Source of the DNA: Cloeon dipterum
Taxonomy: Eukaryota > Arthropoda > Insecta > Ephemeroptera > Baetidae
NCBI RefSeq assembly: GCF_949628265.1
Contig: NC_088789.1
Coordinates: 20,143,883 to 20,207,882, forward strand
Length of the DNA: 64,000 nucleotides
Direction of reading: 5' to 3'
In this document: one piece after another, positions 12,665-22,850 of the stretch
Layout: every line of letters begins with the position of its first letter
Numbering within the stretch: position 1 is the stretch's first letter
Made by a program: the position numbers and the translations under genes
Notes under the pieces: generated by a model
What the model saw: the letters and a program-made list of their open reading frames with translations, nothing else
The model's database searches: none
Told to the model about the DNA's origin: nothing

Positions 12665-15600
12665 ATGGAGAAAATAGTGCAGCGAGTGACCTCTGTTTGC
12701 CACACGGACCGCGTCTGGCTGCGCGAATTTCTAGCCGAGTTCCTCGGGACGTTTCTCCTCGTCGTAAGTGAACACTATTTTTAATTTATTTCAGCTATTT
12801 AAAAATCAAATCTCATCTCTCTATGTGTCCGCATTTGTCGTTAATGGTTTAATTAACTTCAGATATTCTTCCAAAGTTAGATGAATTATTATAACGTGCT
12901 ACATTAGTTAGGTGGCTGAAGACTGGATTTGACACGTAAATTATTCAATGAAAAGATACTTTTTTTGTATACATAATATCCTGGCAATTTGAGATGAATT
13001 TTCATGAATCGGATAACACGATCAAATTTTGTTTTATGTCGCAGTTATAAAAGTAGAAACAAGTAGTACTGAACAGCAGACAAAAAGTAAATCGATTTTT
13101 TAACAAATTTAATCAAATTTAAATTAAATCAAATATTATCAAATGATATTTGTTTATCTAAGAAAAAAAATTCCATTACGACTCTGGGTAAACTTCGGGC
13201 AAAGAGTCAAGTGCGTGTTGAATTTGACTTTTATCAACTGAGATTCATATTTTATCTTTGTTTGATTGGCAATCTGATCCAGAGAAATGCTTAGATTGTG
13301 AAACTATTAAAAAAAGAGCGATAATAAAAAATTACGCTTGGCATCCCAAACCACTTCATTCTAAAATAAATATTCCATATCGGTAGGTCATTTTGTATTT
13401 TTGACAAAGAAACCGACATGCAGCGTTTAATAGTTTCTCGGAGGTTGAGAAAATTCGCATTCCAGATTAAAGGCAATTATTTTGAAAACAACGAAGGATC
13501 CCATTGAGAATTATTCTGAGAATTTAATACGTACCTAATTGAGCAACATTTGCCTAATACCTCAAAAAATCATAAAAAGACCTGTTTTTTGCCGTCAAAA
13601 CACCCCGAGGGATTATTCTTTTTTGTTCTTTGAGTTCTAGATGCAAGCTAAAACTTAACTTTCGGGAAAATTGCACGACTTTTAAATGTGAATTTAAATT
13701 TTGGAATTCGCGACCACTCGAGGTTGTTTCCATGTTTGATATAAATGAAAAAAGCCTTCATCCTCGTTGTTAAAAAGAATTCGTTGTTTTTAATCCTCGA
13801 CCAGTTTTGACGTCATCAAATACGTCCTTTTCATGAGGTAGTTGAGGCTTGCTCCAAAGACCAAATGCTGACCAATTCACTGATTTCAATTTATTTATTT
13901 CATTAAAAGAAAATGTGAAACTAGTTTATAGGGAACAACTCGGTGGCGCAGTCGGTGCTGAGCAGCGAGAGCGCCGGCCAGTTCGTCTCGGTCAACTTCG
14001 GATACGGCTTCGCGGTGACGATGGGCGTGCTGGTGGCGGGCGGCGTGTCCGGCGGCCACATCAACCCGGCGGTCACCCTCACGTTGGCCCTCGTCGGCAA
14101 GTTTCCGTTCAGGAAGGTGGCGCACTACGTGGTGGCGCAGTACCTGGGCGCCTTCCTCGCGGCAGGCGCCACCTACGTCGTCTATATCGGTACGTTGTGT
14201 TTATTTTCTTTTCATTTGATTTGCACGCGCGCCGCGGGAGCTACGGCTGATTGCATAAAAGCATTAAACCCGCGAATCCGTGGGAGGACTGCTGTGTGCG
14301 TGTGTGACTGCTCTTTTGCGCCATAAAAAGACGCAGGCTCATGCGGGGCTATATTTAGCTCGGTAAATACATTTCAGAGAGAAAAGCTCCTTTTCTACGA
14401 ATTTCACAGTTTCGTTTCTAAAAATAGTTTACTAGAAAATTTTAGTAATTAATAACTTTCAAATTAGGTCCACGGGAACCACACCTTGACAAAAGGGAAT
14501 CTAAAATTACGATTTCAAGTCATTGGATGTTAAACATTTTTCTAGAATTTTGCTTTTAATTCTTGCTTGACTGTGTTATAGTGAAATTATGTTGGCACAA
14601 TTTATATAAAATTACTTGCAGGAAAAGTTGTCTTAATTATTGATTTAGTAAAGGATTTATTTAGGCTTTGATGTGGCTTGAAGAATCTTCTAGTCTAAAC
14701 GAGGGAAAAGTTATGTAAAATGTTTTCATATCACGAATAAAAAATGTATGCTGGTTCTTCCTTTATGAAAGACACAAATTATTTATTTAAAGCAACGAAG
14801 TCAGTTACAATTCATCTGGTGTAATATACTGTTGCTCTTTTTATCACTAGATGTTGAGTTTTTAAAGCCAGAATTTTGATTAAAAGTTGCAAATGATGGT
14901 TTTGGAACCAATTTAAACCATCGCGAACAGTTCCCATCACGATTTCATGAATGCTTGAAAGGTGTATTTTGATTTTAGACACATCAGAGTGCTTCCTAAG
15001 CACCCTGATGGCTTCTAAAGGATCAAATTGCACATATTCTGAAAGCTCTCGACGTGACCGTTCCAACGGTGTGCAGATCGAACTAATGCAGAGCCCTTAA
15101 GGCGTCGTTAAAAGGAGCACACGTGCGAATAAATAATGTCAATCGCTTGAGGGCTGCCCCGACGGTAGGGTTCGATTTCCTACCTATTCTGACTTTTATG
15201 ACCTCAAGGATGACTCCAAGTATTTTTCACCGGCCAAATCCAACCGATCGTGTTATTTTGATTTTTTAATGTTCACCCGAATTTTAAAGACTCTCCATAT
15301 CTCACAAATCAAGAGATTCACCATCCTGAAAATTTCTAGACGTGTTTCATACACTCATCAGGGCAACATTTAATCCTCTACTTACTAATTAATTAAGCTT
15401 TTAAGATTTTCAAAGATAAAAAATTAGCCTAAATTACTCAAATTATAAAAACTCCAAATAATATATATATGCTTTAATTTATAAGTTGATGGCCGTCTAA
15501 ATAGGCAATTTTGGCACAAAGTTCTAGTTTCGTTAGAACTCGAGATAGTCTCATTTTCGTAAGCTCTGGGAAGCTCATTCTCCCAGAGTTCACCTGGATT

Positions 15601-18600
15601 TTCTGGGAAAATGCCAAAAATTTTACTGTCTAACTTGATTAATTCGACACGTCTATAGCACTCTAAAACCTTACTAAATATTCAAAATGTTACTAAATAT
15701 TGCAGACGATATCAAATCTTGGGTGGAAATACTCGAAAAATATGCATTTTGAGTTACATTACACAGAGATAGGCGAATGGAGTACAGAGCAAATCCCCTG
15801 CAGAACGCGAGTTAGGCATTTCCTCGACACGTGTGACGCAGTTGTTGCATAACGAGCAGCTCCCGGTGTGACGCGCGCGCTTTTGTTTCGTTTCTGTTCA
15901 AACGACAGCGATTTGTCCCCTTTCAACGACGCTTATTTGCGTCAACAAACAACAAACGAGCGTGTCTCTTGTTTCTAAATGTGGATGCAGCGTGCAAACA
16001 AAGAATGAAGTGAAATGTGAAGGGTTTATTTTTGTATTGTTCGCAGATGCTATCAATTCGTACGAAGCCGGCAGTAACAGACCAATTATGGGCGACGGAG
16101 CCACGGCCGGCATTTTCGCAACGTATCCGCAAACGTTTCTTAGCGAGGAGGTCGGATTCGCCGATCAGGTAGGTAGCCGAGCTGCTATTTCTGCAGAATA
16201 GTGCTTTCCACGGGTCCAAATTTTCAATCTAGAGCCGTGATATTGTAATGATTTTTTTTTTTATTTTGTTCAATGTAGTGTCGAGAAGCATTTGAGGGCT
16301 GTGAATTATAGACGGATTTTTTTTCCAAAATAGTAGGGTATTTTTAAGTTTATTTATTTGGCAAAATAGTCGGTTTTAGTGCATAATTTGTAGCACAATA
16401 AAGACTTTTATAGTGATAATTTTCATCTCATCTCTTATTTTTTAAAAATTTGTCCACCTAGGGCAATTTTTACTAACGCACTTTCAAATTTAAAGACTTA
16501 CGAAGGAATATCCTACAATATCTAAAAAAAGAGAAAATGAAATTTTATATAAATTGAGTATTTTATTAACCCTTTTGAATCAAGAAAAAAATAAATATAA
16601 CGGACCTTTACTTCCTCATTTTATATATATTTTTTATTTTTCATCTTCAGTTAAAAGTGGTAGTTTTTTATAAAAAAACCTCTATTCCATTTAAAAAGTT
16701 CGTCGCGGTAGCAAAATGAGCCAAAATTAAAATATTCACAAATGTAACTATTTTAAACTCGAAACTAGATCAAAAATATTTTTAGAGTGAAAATGTTCAC
16801 CAAGCATTATGAAATTTTGAAAATATGGACGCTAAAATGATGTTATGAGCCAGATGAAAGCGGCTATTTGGCAGGATAAGACCGCGCGTGTTTAGACAAT
16901 TTCAAGCTGGCTCAAGTGGCGTATAACATATGATTCATATTCATTTGATGGCCGCTAAATTTCATAGCCCTAGCTTATAAGCATTCCCACAAAGAAAGAT
17001 AATTTTAGGGAAAAAAACGAAACGGAATTAAAGTGAAAGAGAAAATTTAAAATTGTTTAGTGTTATATTTTTTATTTTTAAGCAAACAACGCAACAAAAT
17101 TGCTTGAAAAGTGAAACCACGTAAAGCACTACCGCAGAAAAATCACCAAAATAAAAACAAATTTAAAAAAATGCAGGTATTTGGCACAGGAATCTTGCTG
17201 GCCGTGGTGTGCGCGTTGTCCGACCCGAAAAACCGGGTGCCGAAGAGCTTGGCGCCGGTGTTCGTGGGGCTGACGGTGGTGGCGATCGGCATGTCCATGG
17301 GCTTCAACTGCGGCTACCCCATTAATCCGGCCAGGGACCTGGCGCCGCGCTTCTTCACAGCCATCGCCGGCTGGACGTGGCGCGTATTTACGTGAGTCTG
17401 TCTTCAACTAATCCAATCTAAAGTTGCATTATTGTTTGTCACACTACATAGTACACTATCCGCGTGTGCCGTGCAGCCTGCAACTCGCGAGAAATTGTTT
17501 ATTCCTCTTTTAATAGAAGCAGAGTGCTCGCCGCTTGTTCAAAGTATAACTTTTCCCAGCTGTCTGCAAAGTGCCGCAGCTTTTTTACTCTCAAGACATG
17601 CAAATTAATGGAAATTTATTTTTCCTTGTCTGCGGCTTGTTCATTTGTTAAGTGTGCAAACTTTAAATTTCATTTTATTTAATAAAACCTTGCAGGATTT
17701 TCTGCAACAGAAAATGAGTAAAATTTAAATTCTTAAGTTGCTGAATTCGATTTGACTGTTTGGCAAAAGGATTACCTGCAGTGTTGTTTTTATTTCTGGA
17801 AATAAGCAGCCAGTTTAAATAAAGCAGTTTTTGAAGTGAGCGGCTATTCCAATAAAATACACGGTTACAAAATCATTGAAACGTTTTAATTTTGCCTAGT
17901 ATGTCTCCACTATTTATTGATTTGCCCACGTTTCTTTTGCATTGTGCCCTATTCACTTTTTTTATTACCATTAATGTTATTGATTCAGTTGTAAAATAAA
18001 TGAATAATAATTTTTGTGTTGTGCACACAATTAAGACGCTGAAAAACTTGAAAAAAATCTGTGTTTTTTGAGATGTAAAAGTAATCATTTATTGATATAT
18101 TTTCCTCAATTATTTATAAATTTTGCTGGCATTAGTTTCTCCAGACTCTTTTAAACAACTCTTACTTTTACAGTTTTTTAAGCATTGATTTTGACTATGT
18201 AGAACCAATTAATTTATATTATCTTGTAAAATAAATTTTAGACTTCATCTATTCAGTAACCACACTGTTATGTGTGTTTCCAAAAATTTCAATCGTTTGT
18301 CGAAAAACGGACGTTTATTCTTTCTGCTTTTTTCAGAAATAAACGCTCGTGAATAAACCAGAAAGTTGTTACCAAAACTATAAAGAAGAAAAATTTATGC
18401 ATTTGGGCAGGGTTGATGGGCATGGCAAATGTATGGTGCGTGTTTGAACGTCTCAATATTTTTACAGCATAAGAACCTGGAGCTACATTCCACTTGTGGC
18501 GCCTCACGTGGGTGGTCTGTTAGGCGCCCTCATTTACATGTTCTTCATTGAGGCGCACTCACCTCACGACGATCAACTCCCTGTTGCTGCTGACCGAGGT

Positions 18601-18691
18601 AGTAAGAATATTATTAAAAAAATAACAAAAATAATTCCATGATTTTCTTTTTTTTTCAGATTCCAAAGAGATGGAGATTAAACAAGTCTGA
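12665..18691 (+). CDS. Aquaglyceroporin (GLP-type aquaporin), complete, 6 exons, 287 aa
   Basis: A membrane channel for water, glycerol and other small solutes. Exons: 12665-12763, 13925-14189, 16047-16168, 17177-17391, 18468-18598, 18660-18691; phases agree throughout and the stop is TGA. The start MEKIVQRV fits the short cytoplasmic N terminus of the family. Exon 1 gives the first helix (REFLAEFLGTFLLV). Exon 2 must begin at TTT after GAAACTAG to give FIGNNSVAQSVLS. The first NPA box is residues 80-82 (GGHINPAVT) and the second is 212-214 followed by Arg-Asp (NPARD); Asp216 is the aquaglyceroporin hallmark. By alignment with AQP3 from memory, the selectivity filter is Phe62, Gly200, Tyr209, Arg215, the AQP3 set. 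Exon 3 has TAGIFATYP, another AQP3/7/9/10 signature. Length is normal. Classification as a true GLP rather than an insect entomoglyceroporin is strong; the orthologue name is left open. Confidence 0.93.
15140..15740 (+). repeat. Dispersed repeat family, copy 1 (aquaporin intron 2)
   Basis: This copy shares a series of blocks with the copies near 19.3, 25.6 and 46.6 kb. Examples are GACTCCAAG...ACCGATC, TTTCTAGRCRTG, GGCAACATTT and TATCAAATCT near its end. Identity is patchy, so the family is old. The head contains a tRNA-like T-arm (15166-15182), suggesting a tRNA-derived SINE, which is inference. Confidence 0.55.
18599..18659 (+). other. Last aquaglyceroporin intron with tandem in-frame donor sites
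   Basis: The exon-5 end reads CGAG|GTA|GTAAGA. Cutting after 18598 or after 18601 both keep the frame into ATTCCAAAGAG at 18660, giving Arg-Asp-Ser or Arg-Gly-Asn-Ser near the cytoplasmic C terminus. The second donor (GTAAGA) is closer to consensus. Confidence 0.6.
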
Positions 18692-18806
18692 AAATATGCC
18701 AAAACTGCTCAATATTCTTCACTATTTTATATTATGCATATTTACAAAAGGTTTTCTGAAGTACAAATCCATTTGATGAAATCTTTTGTTACATTCCTGG
18801 AGAAAA

Positions 18807-18812
18807 AATAAA
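18807..18812 (+). terminator. Poly(A) signal of the aquaglyceroporin gene
   Basis: AATAAA lies 116 bases after the stop codon on the coding strand, a normal 3' UTR length. Earlier candidates are absent between the stop and this site. Confidence 0.6.
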
Positions 18813-19318
18813 CCTAAAACCCGTGGGAAAATAATGGCGTTTGTTAAATTTATGCCTCCAGATGATATAACTGTTATCCGATCCGTTTGGGTGCCATTGA
18901 TTTGTTGATGCTAATATTTGCAACCTGTTATAGCGAGCATAAATATTGACTCAGCTGTAGGTTGCCTCACAGAAAAGCTAATTTAAAACATATATATGTA
19001 CTATGTTTTTGGAACGAACAACTCCAGGACAGTCTTTTTCAGCTATTAACTGTCTAACTTTTTTTAAATTTAAAATAAAATCATTAAAATTTATTCAAAT
19101 TTAATGAAATTATTTAATCATTTTTCCCCCAGCCTAGCATCTGGTGACCAAAATCCATTTTTAAACCTTCAACCCAGCTTCAACCTTCCAACGACTTTTG
19201 AAATCAATGGAATTTACCACAAAAGATAATTTTTTGTACGCTGTTTTTTTTTATTTGGTTGTAATTGGGGAGTTTCCACGAGATTTTTATGGTCTACTGC
19301 AGTTAATATATTCTTGTC

Positions 19319-19875
19319 TGATCTCAGGTGGTGACTCCAAGCATGTTCCATCGGCAAAAATCAACCGATCATCAATTTTGATTTTATCAGTATTTTTATA
19401 GCTTATCTAAAAATCACGGTTTTCAATCTTTTAGCCTCCACGCATTTCACAAACCAAGAATTTCACCATTTAAAAGTTTCTAGGCATGATCCACGTACTT
19501 AAGGCAACATTTCATCCAATTTTAGTTGAAAGAAATCTAAAAGCAATTTTTTGCTAAATGAAGAATAAAATCTAAAACGAATCAAATTTAGAAGATTAAA
19601 AAATATCTGGTCTAAATTTGAAAGTTGTAGAGGCTATCTAAAAATAAGGATCATTAGAATTTGAGATATTCTCATTTTTGATATCGCCGAGAGACCCACT
19701 CTTCAGATATCATCCTGATTATCCGGAAAAAAGTGAATTACACATTCTCCTAACAAACTTGGTTATTTCTAAACCTCTATTCCACCTTAACAACAAACCA
19801 AAAAGTCAGGATGGTGCTCTACCAACAATTTGAAAGCTGCAAACCATATCAAATCTCTTGTTGAAACTTCCATTG
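19319..19875 (+). repeat. Dispersed repeat family, copy 2
   Basis: It aligns collinearly with copy 1: GGTGACTCCAAGCATG, AACCGATCATCAATTTTGAT, TTTCACAAACCAAGAATTTC, AAGGCAACATTTCATCC and CATATCAAATCT near the end. It lies between the aquaporin poly(A) site and the SNAP-25 3' end and is same-sense with copy 1. Confidence 0.55.
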
Positions 19876-21319
19876 GCAAAAAGTCATCAATTCAAGACTT
19901 ACTGAACTTCATAGCTTCAAGATCTAAATTAATGACACATCCTTGAATTTAGGGTGAATCCGGATTAAAAATTGGCTCTTAATCCCTTCTGAATTAAATT
20001 TCAAAGGCTATGAGTTTCTCTTAAAATTTCTAAGAGGGTTCAACGAATTGGAATAAAAACTATAGCTTTTATTCTATTTGAATCGCACGTGTTTTTTTTC
20101 AAATCGTAACATGGCTATAATTACAATGCGTTTTGATAGAAATTCGAAACAAATCAAGACATAATTTTGCTAAAACAACTGGTATTGAACCAAGCTAATC
20201 CCTTGCTCCGCTTAATCATTAATCAATGTCGTATTTTGAAACATTACGTAAAAATGCAATCTTCGTTAAATTGTGTGTGTTTATCTGAGAAAATATGTAT
20301 GTCTTCTACTAAGGTTCTTATTGTTAGCAGTTAATAAGATTTTTTGGAATATTAGGCAACCCTTATTTCTTGAAATGTGTTAAGGGTGTTATTGATCATA
20401 TGCCATCAAACAGGAAAGGCGAAAGAAATTGCCGAAGCCCGCAGGTCGAGTGTGTATGAAAATCAAATGTGTTATTTTTATGAGGAAATGGGAAGTTTTG
20501 ATATAAGGTACATACAGAGACAGATACAATATATTACTGGTTGGAATCTTACAGCTGAATATTTAATTTGACGACACATGAAGAGAGAAGTTTGTAAAAG
20601 TTTATAATGTGTGTGTTGTTTCTTTTTCTGAACGAACGACCTTAAATCTAATCTAAAATATATATAATCTTCAATGAGGAGAAGAATTATCCCGATCCCT
20701 ACGTATCGTATTTACAAAAGAACTCAGAATTTTCGTCTCGTTATCGATCTTACATGATAATTAAAATTACGTCGAGTAATAATTTAATGTTGTTTAATAT
20801 TAGCAAGTACATGCAGAATCCAGCAGCATGTAGACGAGTGTAATCAAGCATTCGCACCTAATGTTTGAGTAGCTTTAAAAAGAAAAATTTTGGTTCCAAT
20901 TTCGACAAAACTTTATACAGTTCATGGTTTTGGATCCATTCCACATAAATTGCGCAGCAACTCAAATTCAAACAACGTGAGATCGTTTAAAATAACGATT
21001 TTCAGGGCTATCATATTAAAATTTGAATAATGCCACTAAGCACCTTAAATTTCTCTGCTACCGTGGATCTCTGATTCAAACATTTTTATTGCCGGATGAA
21101 ATTGCAATTTTTAATCTTCACTTTCCATCTGATCACCACTAAAGTGGAAGATTATATTGAAGCTTTTTTGATACGATTTTTTGCACGAGTTCTCAGAGTT
21201 CTAAGCCACCAACAGTCATTTCCACAGCAAATAAATTAGTTAATAGAAAGAAGCAACGGGATTTCATTTTTGAGAGGGTCGAATTAGGTGAGACAACCAT
21301 TCACCCAGTCATAAATTCG

Positions 21320-21530
21320 AGAGGTGTGAACCAAAAACAACGCCAGTGACCAATCAGAAAATGGAGCGGTTCTGTTTGGATGAATTAGCGCTGACCTAAC
21401 TAGGATCGAGACAGCAACGCTACAGCGACAGCCAGCGAAAGCGACAAATGCCAATCAGAGAACCACTCGCTTTTCTGATTGGTCATGCCGTCGCACTTTT
21501 TGCTAGGTTCACACGAAAAACCGCTCTGAC
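21320..21530. promoter_or_regulatory. CCAAT-box cluster with inverted repeats
   Basis: ACCAATCAGAAAA at 21349-21361 is repeated exactly in inverse sense at 21471-21483, with a third CCAATCAG at 21451-21458. GTGTGAACC near 21324-21332 is mirrored by GGTTCACAC at 21506-21514. The region is GC-richer than its flanks. CCAATCAG is the NF-Y consensus and also occurs in the KCTD3-like and Pellino/BPNT1 promoter regions, so this may be the promoter of an unannotated transcript, or the remnant of a small inverted-repeat element. Confidence 0.4.
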
Positions 21531-22784
21531 GTTTTCATCAAATTGCCGACCGAGTGATTCAGCTGTTTTACCAATCCAACCCTCAACAATCGATTAGCAC
21601 AGTCAAACATGAAATTCCATAGCTAAAAAGACTTAAAAATGGTGCTGAATGGCGGCTTTGTACACTGACCACTGGTGCAAATAGCAAATTACTCTGTGTA
21701 CATATTTAATATATCCTATCGCATTTGGACTACAATCAAGCAACATGAGTTTTGTATCACTGAACAAATAGCGCCAATTTTTTTAATTTTCATTCCAGCA
21801 ACCAAAGATGAAAATAGTATTTATGTGCTATTAAGTAAGGTTATATATTTTCCCTTGGTGTCTGAATTACAGTTGCAATCTATGACGAAACAAAAACGTT
21901 AAAAAACAATAAACAAAATTAACGGAAAAATGAATTTATTTTCGTAGTACACGTTGAGTATTTTTCTGTCAATTCAAGAGTTGCTATCACATGAATTTAA
22001 AGCAAGCAGCAAACCGGATGATTATATTTACAATTGGCCTTGGTTATTTACTTTTGCTATTTATTATTACATGTTGAGGCGCGTGAGCCAGAAGCTGTTT
22101 GTCTCGAAAGCATAATTTAAACTGAAGGTTAGTCGGTTGGATATGCTTCTGTGTCTTTCATATTTGATTTCATTTTTTTGGTTAATGCTAAAAGAAGAAG
22201 GGGCTAAAATTGCAAAAAGCGTCTTTCCACTCTAGACTTTCTAAGGATATTGACGATCCATAGCGCTACTTTTAACATGACTTCTTGTGACTCACAAAAA
22301 TGCAATCTCAATAACTAATCATTTAACTGTAAGTACAAGAAGTGTAATTAAAATAAGTACAATTGAGTGTGTCTGTGTAAGTGTCTCGTGTTTGTGAGTG
22401 TGAATTGTGTCTGCTTTGTGTGAGAGTGTTTCGGATTCTTCCCTTTCGTTTCAGCTCTGCTTCTTCTTTTTCGTATTGTTTCTACTGCTAGGTTTGATGC
22501 TTTGTACATTCACGTTTCATTTGAATTAGCTTAAAATTTATTATCACCATAAAGTCTAAGTGAAATCTGAAACGCACAAGAACAGAGCACGCAACATGCA
22601 TTATCCGCGGCAGGAAATCAGAACCGAAAATAAGAAATAAATCGGAGGAAACAAAGTGTAAAACGGAAAGCCTGATGAGTGTACGAAACAATAAAAGTGT
22701 CCCTCGTGTTTCTTCTCTGGTGCAGCAACAAGGATAGCAGCAGGAACATGGAGGCAGATGGACAGCACATTCTTTCTTGACTTT

Positions 22785-22850
22785 TTACGTCTTCAGCAGC
22801 TTGTTGGCGCGCTGGTTGGCCACGGCTATTCTTGAATCGTTTGACTCGGC
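22785..22850 (-). CDS. Snap25: SNAP-25 alternative terminal exon 8a (distal, canonical)
   Basis: Acceptor ACTTGCAG|GCCGAGTCA, then 22 codons ending TAA. It encodes [19 protein letters not shown] followed by Lys-Thr-stop, matching the Drosophila Snap25 C terminus. Layers +3 to +8 are Ala, Asn, Ile, Ala, Ala, Leu. It lies 1.3 kb downstream of exon 8b. Confidence 0.95.
   Translation of the reverse strand, partial: AESNDSRIAVANQRANKLLKT

Larger units (their letters stand above)
18813..22784. other. Intergenic or SNAP-25 3' UTR stretch
   Basis: Beyond repeat copy 2 and the CCAAT cluster near 21.35 kb, no coding exon is supported. Part of 20-22.78 kb is probably the SNAP-25 3' UTR, since it lies directly downstream of the distal SNAP-25 stop at 22785 on the minus strand; several AATAAA motifs on that strand leave the end undefined. 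The 64-codon frame at 20377-20571 has no recognisable domain. Confidence 0.45.

Noticed and set aside
13935-13950. Aquaporin exon 2 starting after TTTATAG (13932)
   Set aside because: That acceptor puts the conserved GNNSVAQSV out of frame with exon 1; the acceptor ACTAG at 13924 restores FIGNNSVAQ.
15166-15182. tRNA-like T-arm (TAGGG, TTCGATT, TCCTA)
   Set aside because: No matching acceptor, D or anticodon arms could be placed around it, so it is not a tRNA gene; kept only as a hint that the dispersed repeat is tRNA-derived.
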